Virus record (IMG/VR): IMGVR_UViG_3300042868_005531
Coordinates: 1 to 24,535 of that record
Source: a virus
Length of the DNA: 24,535 nucleotides
Strand: one strand, 5' to 3'
Within the stretch, counting starts at the first letter, position 1; each line of letters begins with the position of its first letter. The position numbers and the translations under genes were made by a program. This document shows positions 5,593 to 11,121 of the stretch, piece after piece. The notes beneath the pieces were generated by a model. It made no database searches. It saw only the letters and a program-made list of their open reading frames with translations, and was not told where the DNA came from.

Positions 5593-6841
5593 CTATCTTT
5601 TCGGCTTTCTTGCCTGTAAATTCTTCCCATCTCTGAATGATCACATCAACATATTTTGGGTCCAACTCCATGCCTGCACATTTTCGCTGAAGTGTTTCAC
5701 ATGCAATTAAGTTGCTGCCTGATCCCAAAAATAAATCCACAACCACATCGCCTAGTTTGGTAAAATGTTTTAATGCTTTTTGATTTACTTCGACTGGCTT
5801 TTGAGTAGGATGCATGTAGAAGGCTGTGTTGTCTTTTCCTACTTTCCATACCACTGGGCCTTCAGTCATTCGATTGACTAATTGTTTTAATTCATCCTTG
5901 CTGGCCTTGGCGATCCATTCTGCTTTTTCTTCTTCTTGGAAATCCCACACGGAACCTATTCGGCCTGATTGAATTAAATTATCTCTGTGAACTACTAATC
6001 CTATTTCAAAGTCAGATGACAGAGTTCGCATGCAATCGCCCATGCCCCCACCGCCTTTGTGCCATATAATAATATTAGTTACACGCTCAAATTCTTGTTT
6101 AATGCGTTTCATCCATTCATCAACGACCTGATATCCAGTCCACATGTAAAAAAATCCGTTTGTATATTTTTTGGCTAGTCCTATGTAATCTAGAAATACA
6201 TCATCGTTTTTAATCATGTCGTATTTATCAGATTTAGGATCGTATGCGATTCCATATGGAGGATCGGATATGCAATGCATCGTTTCGTCTGAATATGGGT
6301 ATAGTAATTTTTGAACATCCTCCTCTTTTGTGGAGTCGCCGCACATGAGTCTATGTTCGCCCAGTTGATAGATATCGCCATACATAGCCTTGGGTTCAGC
6401 TGGAGTTGCAGGTGTATTGTCTACATCGGTTAGGCCGTCAATAACATCGCCATTTAGAAGTTTATTGATCTCGCCTGGTTCGAAGCCTAGGTCTGTTAGG
6501 TCCATTTCACCGTTCAAGGCCTCTAATTCTATGGCCAGTAGCTCATTATCCCAGCTGGAGTTCATCGCAATCCTGTTATCGGCCAGTATAAAGGCCTTTT
6601 TCTGCGTTTCTGTGAGATGTTCGAGGGCTATGGTTGGGACTTCTGTCCAACCGAGCCTTTGGGCCGCTAAAACGCGTCCATGGCCTGCAATAATGCCATT
6701 ATCCTTGTCAATTAGAACTGGGTTGTTGAAACCAAATTCTTTAATGCTAGATGCTATCTGCTTTATCTGATTTTCATCGTGTTTTCGTGCATTATTGGCA
6801 TAGGGAATGAGGGAGTCGATGGGTTTGGCTGTAATTATCAT
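5576..6841 (-). CDS. ParB-domain DNA methyltransferase fusion
   Basis: Residues 1-95 form a ParB/sulfiredoxin-like domain (L-I-P-Y-A-N-N-A-R-K, I-x-A-G-H-G-R at 51-56, A-D-N-R at 87-90). After a linker, a DNA amino-methyltransferase follows with C-G-D-S (167-170), the catalytic D-P-P-Y at 193-196, an H-P-T-Q-K-P motif and the SAM-binding D-L-F-L-G-S-G-S near 369-376. The order (catalytic motif before SAM motif) is that of the beta class, giving N6-adenine or N4-cytosine methylation. It probably protects phage DNA from restriction or marks it for regulation; no partner restriction gene is adjacent. It is the first gene of the leftward arm, with an AGGACAA ribosome binding site. Confidence 0.88.
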   Translation of the reverse strand: MIITAKPIDSLIPYANNARKHDENQIKQIASSIKEFGFNNPVLIDKDNGIIAGHGRVLAAQRLGWTEVPTIALEHLTETQKKAFILADNRIAMNSSWDNELLAIELEALNGEMDLTDLGFEPGEINKLLNGDVIDGLTDVDNTPATPAEPKAMYGDIYQLGEHRLMCGDSTKEEDVQKLLYPYSDETMHCISDPPYGIAYDPKSDKYDMIKNDDVFLDYIGLAKKYTNGFFYMWTGYQVVDEWMKRIKQEFERVTNIIIWHKGGGGMGDCMRTLSSDFEIGLVVHRDNLIQSGRIGSVWDFQEEEKAEWIAKASKDELKQLVNRMTEGPVVWKVGKDNTAFYMHPTQKPVEVNQKALKHFTKLGDVVVDLFLGSGSNLIACETLQRKCAGMELDPKYVDVIIQRWEEFTGKKAEKIDGVNI

Positions 6842-6895
6842 ATATTGTCCTAAAAGTGATGAATTTTGCTTATATTAACATTATTTGCAGAAAGT

Positions 6896-6923
6896 TTGCA
6901 CATTTTGGAAATGTATGGATAAT
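6896..6923 (+). promoter_or_regulatory. Rightward promoter candidate with internal palindrome
   Basis: TTGCAC (6896-6901) and GATAAT (6918-6923) are spaced 16 nt apart, close to sigma-70 -35/-10 elements, and lie about 50 nt before the first plus-strand gene. A perfect inverted repeat ACATTT-TGG-AAATGT (6900-6914) sits in the spacer and touches the -35 element, where a bound repressor would block RNA polymerase. No regulator gene was recognised in the window. Confidence 0.5.
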
Positions 6924-6930
6924 AGGACTT

Positions 6931-6946
6931 GTAGCAACAACGCTAC
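6931..6946 (+). other. 5'-UTR hairpin
   Basis: GTAGC (6931-6935) pairs with GCTAC (6942-6946) around a 6-nt loop, just downstream of the promoter candidate and upstream of the first gene's ribosome binding site. In the rightward transcript it would form a short 5'-UTR stem, possibly stabilising the message. Confidence 0.3.
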
Positions 6947-6972
6947 TTTAACTTACTGAAGAGGACTTATAT

Positions 6973-7275
6973 ATGACAAAAATCACATTAGCAACAATCA
7001 AAAAATTCATACGCGAAAATCGCGACAATCTTTTAATTAAAAATATTTCAGAGTTTAGTGGTATGACTGACGGTATTGAGCCTTCACGCGATCAATCATT
7101 TCGTCCAGCTGTCAAACCTGTGCCTGATTGGAATGCTAAAAATATGTTAGATATTCAATATGCATGGTTTGTAGGTGGGTCACGCGATTCATTTAATCGT
7201 TATGATGATGATCAACATACAGGTTTTGAAGTTTATAATTGCTGTGGTCATTTTGTATTGGCGGTGGCCAAATGA
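6973..7275 (+). CDS. Hypothetical protein, first gene of the rightward operon (100 aa)
   Basis: This soluble 100-residue protein starts M-T-K-I-T-L-A-T-I-K-K-F-I. Its C-terminal half has an aromatic/acidic motif region (F-V-G-G-S-R-D-S-F, Y-D-D-D-Q-H-T-G-F-E-V-Y-N-C-C-G-H-F). No named family is recognised. A GAGGA ribosome binding site precedes it, and its TGA overlaps the ATG of the next gene. As the first gene behind the early promoter it may be an early host-takeover product, but that rests on position only. Confidence 0.75.
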   Translation: MTKITLATIKKFIRENRDNLLIKNISEFSGMTDGIEPSRDQSFRPAVKPVPDWNAKNMLDIQYAWFVGGSRDSFNRYDDDQHTGFEVYNCCGHFVLAVAK

Positions 7276-7529
7276 GACTTTTAACCGCACTCTTAATCGC
7301 ACTCCCTATCGTATCATTCGCTGGGGAGTCTGCAAAACTTCGTTATAATTGGGTTGAAAACAAATACAATTACGCGCCTGCTTCAACCAAGCTTAAATAC
7401 AATTGGACGGCAGATAAGTATGAATTTGTTGCGCCTAATTCAAAACTTAAGCACAATTCGCAAAGCGGTAATTATGAATATGTTCAAACTCAAATTGATC
7501 CATATCAATCACAAATAGGAGAAGAATAA
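7272..7529 (+). CDS. Exported three-repeat protein (85 aa)
   Basis: The start is placed at ATG 7272, at an ATGA overlap with the upstream stop, because it directly begins a good signal peptide (M-R-L-L-T-A-L-L-I-A-L-P-I-V-S-F-A before G-E-S); an in-frame start at 7239 would spoil it. The mature part is three copies of a repeat of about 18-19 residues with the core S-x-K-L-[RK]-x-N-W/S-x(4)-[KN]-Y-x-[YF]: S-A-K-L-R-Y-N-W, S-T-K-L-K-Y-N-W and S-K-L-K-H-N-S. The short aromatic repeats suggest a small periplasmic or surface-binding beta protein. Function unknown. Its stop overlaps the next start (TAATG). Confidence 0.75.
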   Translation: MRLLTALLIALPIVSFAGESAKLRYNWVENKYNYAPASTKLKYNWTADKYEFVAPNSKLKHNSQSGNYEYVQTQIDPYQSQIGEE

Positions 7530-7642
7530 TGTCATCACAAAATAAGAAACTCATTGTTTATGCAATCGCTATCTATGCGTATTTTGGTTTATGGTTGTAT
7601 GTGCTTTATCCTTTACTAGACAATTTCTTAAAAGGAGTATAA
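7529..7642 (+). CDS. Tiny membrane peptide (37 aa)
   Basis: This 37-codon ORF begins at a TAATG overlap with the exported repeat protein and ends 1 nt before the next ATG, whose AAGGAG ribosome binding site it contains. A short basic start (M-S-S-Q-N-K-K) is followed by one hydrophobic, Tyr-rich helix (L-I-V-Y-A-I-A-I-Y-A-Y-F-G-L-W-L-Y-V-L-Y) and a polar tail ending L-K-G-V. It fits a single-pass inner membrane peptide with N-terminus in the cytoplasm. Function unknown. Confidence 0.6.
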   Translation: MSSQNKKLIVYAIAIYAYFGLWLYVLYPLLDNFLKGV

Positions 7643-7643
7643 T

Positions 7644-8030
7644 ATGACGACAAATCAATCACTTACAGAGGACATTATGTCTGACCAAGTTGCAGTTGAG
7701 AATAAGATACATATTCAAGCGCTTCATCATCCTGATCCTGACTTCTACGATGATTCAGATGAGATTAAAAATATGCTTGAGTTGATTGAGCATTACTTAA
7801 CTTTCCAATGTAAAAATTGGGGAGATTTGTATGCCGATGCTGAAGATTCAGGGCCATTTATTAGCCGCATTCATACAATTTTATTTGATGCTAAAGATGA
7901 TGAGATTGGCCGCATTCGCGATGAATTCAACAAATCAATCAAAGATATGGCATACTTTGTTTACACCAATCATGAAACTAATCGTTGGGCCAAGCGCATT
8001 TACGATGACACGATTGCACATATAATTTAA
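7644..8030 (+). CDS. Hypothetical acidic protein (128 aa)
   Basis: This soluble, acidic, mostly helical protein begins M-T-T-N-Q-S-L-T-E-D-I-M, with a stretch rich in Asp and His (H-H-P-D-P-D-F-Y-D-D-S-D-E-I) followed by helices. A second in-frame ATG at codon 12 is possible, but AAGGAG precedes the first one. No family is recognised. It lies 19 nt upstream of the ERF annealase in the same operon, so a role around recombination or replication is possible but not shown. Confidence 0.7.
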   Translation: MTTNQSLTEDIMSDQVAVENKIHIQALHHPDPDFYDDSDEIKNMLELIEHYLTFQCKNWGDLYADAEDSGPFISRIHTILFDAKDDEIGRIRDEFNKSIKDMAYFVYTNHETNRWAKRIYDDTIAHII

Positions 8031-8049
8031 AAAATAAGGACAAGATAAG

Positions 8050-8598
8050 ATGAAAACTTCCGATAGTATTAAAACTATTGCGGCAGCACTTGTGGCCGCT
8101 CAATCGCAGATTAGGTTTGCTGTTAAGGATTCTACCAATCCTCATTTCAAATCTAAATACGCTAATATCAATTCAACGGTCGATGCGATCAAGCCTGCTC
8201 TTAATGACAATGGCATTGCTTTCATTCAATCGTTAAGCCCTTCAGACGACGGTAAACTTCATTTAACCACTCGATTACTTCATAATTCAGGTGAATGGAT
8301 TGAGGATACGGCCGTCTGTCCTTTACAAAAGCAAGATGCGCAAGGCGTTGGGTCATGCGTGTCTTATTTAAGGCGTTATAGCTTAACGGCCATGTTAGGT
8401 CTTTATAGCGAAGATGACGATGGTAATTCTGCATCAGAAGTTAATCCAGCTTTCTTTATTGCTAGAATTAATAGCAGTAAGTCTTTAGATGATCTTCAAA
8501 AAAATTACATGGCTGCCATGGATCAGCTTCGTGGCAATACACACGCTACACATGAAATTATTCAAGCTAAAGATGCTATGAAAGCAAGGTTAGCATAA
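8050..8598 (+). CDS. erf: ERF-family ssDNA annealing protein
   Basis: This 182-residue protein has the ERF pattern: N-P-H-F-K-S-K-Y-A-N-I at 30-40, a central T-x-R-L-L-H-x-S-G-E at 74-82, V-G-S-C-V-S-Y-L-R-R-Y-S-L at 100-112 and E-D-D-D-G-N at 121-126. ERF proteins are ring-forming annealases that pair complementary single strands (P22 Erf is the founding member). It probably works with the exonuclease two genes downstream in a two-protein recombination system used for genome replication, end repair or exchange with other phages. The Lys-rich region and stop overlap the next small ORF (TAATG). Confidence 0.9.
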   Translation: MKTSDSIKTIAAALVAAQSQIRFAVKDSTNPHFKSKYANINSTVDAIKPALNDNGIAFIQSLSPSDDGKLHLTTRLLHNSGEWIEDTAVCPLQKQDAQGVGSCVSYLRRYSLTAMLGLYSEDDDGNSASEVNPAFFIARINSSKSLDDLQKNYMAAMDQLRGNTHATHEIIQAKDAMKARLA

Positions 8599-8726
8599 TG
8601 TTACTTTCTAATTTTTACGGTATTCAATTGCCTGTGTGGGAAAGTGATATAGCTCAAATTGAAAAACGACATATCAAAGTTTTATTTTTAAAAAGATTGA
8701 TAGCTATGAAAAGAGAATATAAATGA
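8598..8726 (+). CDS. Small basic protein (42 aa)
   Basis: A 42-codon ORF sits exactly between the ERF and exonuclease genes, with TAATG at its start and ATGA at its stop, so the whole span is coding if it is real. It begins M-L-L-S-N-F-Y-G-I-Q-L-P-V-W-E and ends with a basic helix (K-R-H-I-K-V-L-F-L-K-R-L-I-A-M-K-R). It could bind nucleic acid or associate with a membrane surface. No family is recognised. Confidence 0.5.
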   Translation: MLLSNFYGIQLPVWESDIAQIEKRHIKVLFLKRLIAMKREYK

Positions 8727-9358
8727 CAGAAGAAATTATCCAAGGATCAGATGCCTGGCATCAAATAAGATTGGGAAAAATAACCGCCTCACGAATTGCT
8801 AATATCATGACCAAAGTCAAAACAGGCGAGTCTGCTTACCGCAAGCGTGCTAAATTTGAAATCATCAGGGAGCGTTTAACAGGTCGACGAATTGAGTCAT
8901 ATAAGACAGCTCTCATGCAGCGTGGGATAGATTTAGAACCGTTGGCCCGCGCTAAATACGAGCATGTAAAAAATGTTATGATTGATCAGATTGCTTTTGT
9001 CAATCATCCTACCGTTCCTATGGCTGGCGCTTCCCCTGACGGTCTTATTGGTGACCATGCTTTATTAGAGATCAAGTGTCCTAGCCCTGAAAACCACCTA
9101 GGCCATCTAATTGATGATGGTGCAGATTTAGTTGCGACCTATAACGCTCAATGCCAATGGCAGTTGGCCTGTATGCCTGATCGCAAGTATGTAGATTTAG
9201 TTTCTTTTGATCCTGACCAAAAAGAGCACTTGCAGTTGTTTATTAAGCGCTTGTATAAAGACGAGGTTTGGATTGCTGAAGCTGAAAAAGAGGTCATCGC
9301 TTTAAATGATGAGATTGAAAATATTATATTAAAATTAGAGGAGTTTACAAATGGCTGA
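8723..9358 (+). CDS. Lambda Exo/YqaJ-family recombination exonuclease
   Basis: This 211-residue protein has the YqaJ/lambda-exonuclease fold motifs: W-H-Q-I-R-L-G-K-I-T-A-S at 12-23, R-G-I-D-L-E-P at 67-73 with E72, A-G-A-S-P-D-G at 101-107 with catalytic D106, and L-E-I-K-C-P at 115-120 with E116 and K118, followed by Q-C-Q-W-Q-L in the last core helix. It should be a Mg-dependent 5'-3' dsDNA exonuclease that makes 3' single strands for the ERF annealase. The start overlaps the preceding small gene (ATGA) and the stop overlaps the following one. Confidence 0.9.
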   Translation: MTEEIIQGSDAWHQIRLGKITASRIANIMTKVKTGESAYRKRAKFEIIRERLTGRRIESYKTALMQRGIDLEPLARAKYEHVKNVMIDQIAFVNHPTVPMAGASPDGLIGDHALLEIKCPSPENHLGHLIDDGADLVATYNAQCQWQLACMPDRKYVDLVSFDPDQKEHLQLFIKRLYKDEVWIAEAEKEVIALNDEIENIILKLEEFTNG

Positions 9359-9605
9359 ACAATATGTTCCTAAACCTGGCACTGGCAGTGCTTTTAAAAA
9401 TGAAAATAAGACGGAAGATTGGCATGGCGACTATCAAGGTAAGATTGTTTTACCTGAAGGCGCTGTCCCTGGCGCTACTTATTATTTCAATATTTACAAT
9501 AATCAAACAAAAACTGGCAATCCATATTTAGGTGTATCTATTGGTAAACAAGTTCAGCCTAAAGGTGAGTTTGCTTCAGCAGTTGAAGCGGATATGCCAT
9601 TTTAA
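9351..9605 (+). CDS. Small SSB-tail-like protein (84 aa)
   Basis: This 84-residue protein has a beta-rich body (K-P-G-T-G-S-A-F-K-N-E-N-K-T, then D-Y-Q-G-K-I-V-L-P, Y-Y-F-N-I-Y, G-V-S-I-G-K) and ends E-A-D-M-P-F. An acidic tail closing in Pro-Phe is the hallmark of bacterial SSB, where it docks partner proteins. With ERF and exonuclease just upstream, a ssDNA-binding or SSB-mimicking role is a reasonable inference. The body is short for a full OB fold of SSB and may be a minimal version. A GAGG ribosome binding site lies before the start, inside the exonuclease gene. Confidence 0.6.
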   Translation: MAEQYVPKPGTGSAFKNENKTEDWHGDYQGKIVLPEGAVPGATYYFNIYNNQTKTGNPYLGVSIGKQVQPKGEFASAVEADMPF

Positions 9606-9689
9606 TGATTTTCTTGATGGTTTTGTCTGCATAAACAAGTAATCTTATATTTACAGGCAAATTGCTTGGATAATAAAAGGATCAACACC

Positions 9690-9761
9690 ATGTGGACAAC
9701 TCCAGCAGCTACAGAAATGCGTTTTGGATTTGAAGTTACTATGTATGTAATGAATAAATAG
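9690..9761 (+). CDS. pqqA: PqqA, precursor peptide of pyrroloquinoline quinone
   Basis: This 23-codon gene matches PqqA along its length: M-W-T-T-P at the start, R-F-G-F-E-V-T-M-Y in the core and N-K at the end. It has the same length as the Klebsiella peptide, and the two residues that become PQQ, Glu15 and Tyr19, are in the same positions (E-x3-Y). In bacteria PqqE with PqqD cross-links these residues, and PqqB/F/G/C complete the cofactor used by methanol and glucose dehydrogenases. An AAGGA ribosome binding site lies 8 nt before the ATG, and the gene is last in the rightward operon, ahead of a strong terminator. No pqqB-E is present, so host enzymes would have to process it. It is the phage gene most likely taken from a methylotroph host. 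Confidence 0.93.
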   Translation: MWTTPAATEMRFGFEVTMYVMNK

Positions 9762-9773
9762 TAGCTTTAAATA

Positions 9774-9809
9774 TGGTGAATAGCGTTCCTCGGAAAAATG
9801 GTATCACCA
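9774..9809 (+). other. Stem between pqqA and terminator
   Basis: TGGTGA (9774-9779) and TCACCA (9804-9809) can pair around a 24-nt loop that itself contains a small TTC/GAA inverted repeat. It begins 12 nt after the pqqA stop and would form in the 3' part of the message, just before the terminator. It may protect the transcript or be a processed small RNA. Weak evidence. Confidence 0.3.
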
Positions 9810-9815
9810 GTAATT

Positions 9816-9840
9816 AAGGGCCTTTATGGCCCTTTTTTAT
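9816..9840 (+). terminator. Intrinsic terminator of the rightward operon
   Basis: A perfect 7-bp stem AAGGGCC (9816-9822) / GGCCCTT (9828-9834) with a 5-nt loop is followed by a T run (to 9838). This is a strong rho-independent terminator about 55 nt after pqqA and marks the end of the rightward transcript. Confidence 0.9.
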
Positions 9841-9980
9841 TGTGTGTATAGTGTGTATTTAAATGTGTAATATATATCACTTTTTTTGATTTAATTATTA
9901 AAGTTTCATGCAAATTGTTTTCATTCTTTTTATATAAATCAATGACTTGAGTGAAAACGGATGTAAAGCATACTTTACAA
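9841..9980. other. Convergent intergenic spacer with inverted repeat
   Basis: No gene was found in this AT-rich spacer between the ends of the two convergent operons. It contains two GTGTGTAT copies (9842-9849, 9851-9858) and a perfect inverted repeat TGTAAAG-CATA-CTTTACA (9962-9979) directly after the stop of the leftward late arm. The repeat is followed on the minus strand by TCCGTTTTC, so it may be a weak leftward terminator; a protein-binding site is the alternative. Confidence 0.45.
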
Positions 9981-10163
9981 TCAATGAATAATTATTTCAA
10001 CACCATGTCTTTGATCCCATCTATCTTGATGCCAAAACCATATCCGTCTGTAAGTTTCTACTCGGTCATGTCGTCTTTTGCTTTTGTTTGACACTCTCAT
10101 TTTTACATAGCGCCTATGAATGCGCGCCATAGCCCATTTAGCATTGCATTGATATACAATCAT
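9981..10163 (-). CDS. Small basic hypothetical protein (60 aa)
   Basis: This is the last ORF of the leftward late arm. The protein is very rich in Arg, Trp, Tyr and His (R-I-H-R-R-Y-V-K-M-R, K-R-R-H-D-R-V-E-T-Y-R-R-I-W-F-W-H) and so may bind nucleic acid. It starts 18 nt after the preceding stop without a clear ribosome binding site, which lowers confidence. No family is recognised. Confidence 0.45.
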   Translation of the reverse strand: MIVYQCNAKWAMARIHRRYVKMRVSNKSKRRHDRVETYRRIWFWHQDRWDQRHGVEIIIH

Positions 10164-10181
10164 TTATGACACCATAAGTTA

Positions 10182-10394
10182 TCACTTAATATAGTGATCG
10201 CCTGTATTGCTATTAAGGCCAATCATATCAACTTTATCTTGATCCCATGATGTTGTTTCATCGGAATCATAATAGCGTTCCTCATAAAGCTTATTCTTTT
10301 TATTACCCCAAATTTTTTCGTAGTTCTCATCATACAAGCTTTTTTGTTTAAGCTTATTAGTTGATCCTTTACCAGCTTCACTATATTTACTCAT
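10182..10394 (-). CDS. Conserved-type small phage protein (70 aa)
   Basis: The start is placed at ATG 10394, since an AAAGG ribosome binding site lies 7 nt upstream and the ATG overlaps the HNH gene's stop; the longer in-frame ORF from 10433 would overlap needlessly. The protein starts M-S-K-Y-S-E-A-G-K-G-S and has Y-D-E-N-Y-E-K-I-W-G in the middle, a pattern I associate with small conserved phage proteins of unknown role. It is highly charged and soluble. Function not known. Confidence 0.65.
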   Translation of the reverse strand: MSKYSEAGKGSTNKLKQKSLYDENYEKIWGNKKNKLYEERYYDSDETTSWDQDKVDMIGLNSNTGDHYIK

Positions 10395-10764
10395 CAATGA
10401 CCTTTCTGTAAGTTTTTTTAATCCAATTAGCAAATAATATCAATTCATTATTATCAGCGCAATGCTTCATTGTATTAGCTTTATGGCTCATAACTTGGAC
10501 ATTGCCTTTGATATAGCCTTTAGTGTTATCAATGCGATCTAGTGAAGGTGAGCATCCGCGAGGGCCACCGCTAGAGCTTCCAGCAGAAAGAGGTATTTTT
10601 AATACAGGACATACTTTAGGAATAACTACATCGGATAATTCTAAATTAAATTCAATACCTTTTTTTTTGGCTCTATATCTAGCCTGACCTAAAAGGACTA
10701 ATGCGCGATTATTTTCTCGGTATTTTTGACAATAAGCTTGATGTTTTATCTTATCTTTTGCCAT
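10387..10764 (-). CDS. HNH-type endonuclease
   Basis: This 125-residue, Lys-rich protein has the motif set of small phage HNH nucleases: V-C-P-V-L-K-I-P-L, then S-P-S-L-D-R-I-D-N at 73-81, G-Y-I-K-G-N-V-Q-V-M-S-H-K-A-N-T-M-K and a final helix E-L-I-L-F-A-N-W-I. The D-R-I-D-N and S-H-x-A-N segments replace the classic HNH residues in this subfamily. The start directly follows the holin-like gene (TAA-ATG) and the stop overlaps the next gene. It may be a free-standing homing endonuclease or a nicking enzyme; a second, unrelated HNH gene is at 896-1336. Confidence 0.75.
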   Translation of the reverse strand: MAKDKIKHQAYCQKYRENNRALVLLGQARYRAKKKGIEFNLELSDVVIPKVCPVLKIPLSAGSSSGGPRGCSPSLDRIDNTKGYIKGNVQVMSHKANTMKHCADNNELILFANWIKKTYRKVIDE

Positions 10765-10920
10765 TTATTTTTTAGATTTAATCCATTCATAAATTCTAAT
10801 GCAATACCAAACTATTGATAAGACTGCCGCAATAGCTGGTAAAAATTTCATAACAGTTCCTAAAACTGTAACGCCCGAAACTGTATCTAATACATGCTTT
10901 GTATGTTCTTGCATATCCAT
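10765..10920 (-). CDS. Holin-like small membrane protein (51 aa)
   Basis: This 51-residue protein has a short polar N-terminus (M-D-M-Q-E-H-T-K-H), a first hydrophobic part (V-S-G-V-T-V-L-G-T-V), then L-P-A-I-A-A-V-L-S-I-V-W-Y-C-I-R-I-Y-E-W and a basic tail (I-K-S-K-K). The L-P-x-I-A-A-V-L-S-I-V-W-x-x-I-R-I-Y-E motif is typical of a group of small phage holins with one or two membrane helices. Holins form inner-membrane lesions that release the endolysin; the endolysin candidate here is the SleB-like protein at 4170-4526. Its stop is adjacent to the HNH gene's start. The ribosome binding site (AGAAAG) is modest. Confidence 0.7.
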   Translation of the reverse strand: MDMQEHTKHVLDTVSGVTVLGTVMKFLPAIAAVLSIVWYCIRIYEWIKSKK

Positions 10921-10935
10921 GACTATTTCTTTCTA

Positions 10936-11121
10936 CTAATTAATGAGATGGCGCTCGAGAGCCATAAACAAATCGCCGCTAGAAGATATATAACAGAGAG
11001 AACCATCAGATAATAAAATAACCAAATAATTTTTATTATCGTAGTGATCAGAGCCAATATCTTTGATTGTTTTATTTTGTAGAAAATCGAATATGTCATC
11101 AATGGTTTCTCTTGTTTCCAT
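10936..11121 (-). CDS. Small hypothetical protein (61 aa)
   Basis: This soluble, acidic 61-residue protein starts M-E-T-R-E-T-I-D-D-I-F-D-F-L, with a beta-like middle (Y-L-V-I-L-L-S-D-G-S-L-C-Y-I-S) and a helical end. No family is recognised. It begins at the stop of the large tail fibre gene (shared nucleotide 11121) and lies just upstream of the holin-like gene, so it is co-expressed with fibre and lysis functions. Confidence 0.6.
   Translation of the reverse strand: METRETIDDIFDFLQNKTIKDIGSDHYDNKNYLVILLSDGSLCYISSSGDLFMALERHLIN

Larger units (their letters stand above)
6842..6972. promoter_or_regulatory. Divergent control region
   Basis: This 131-nt AT-rich spacer separates the leftward methyltransferase arm from the rightward recombination operon and must hold the promoters of at least one of them. 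The rightward promoter candidate and the palindrome are listed separately. No good leftward promoter could be assigned with confidence, although TTAATATAAG on the minus strand near 6871-6880 could be a -10 element. Confidence 0.6.

Noticed and set aside
9667-9675. TGGATAATA upstream of pqqA, the same 9-mer as in the early promoter
   Set aside because: No -35 element at proper distance, and a start site from this -10 would leave the ribosome binding site partly outside the transcript; pqqA is better explained as the last gene of the operon.
9779-10283. AATAGCGTTCCTC present at 9779-9791 and 10271-10283
   Set aside because: A single 13-nt match, one copy inside a coding region; no further copies or symmetry were seen, so chance is likely.
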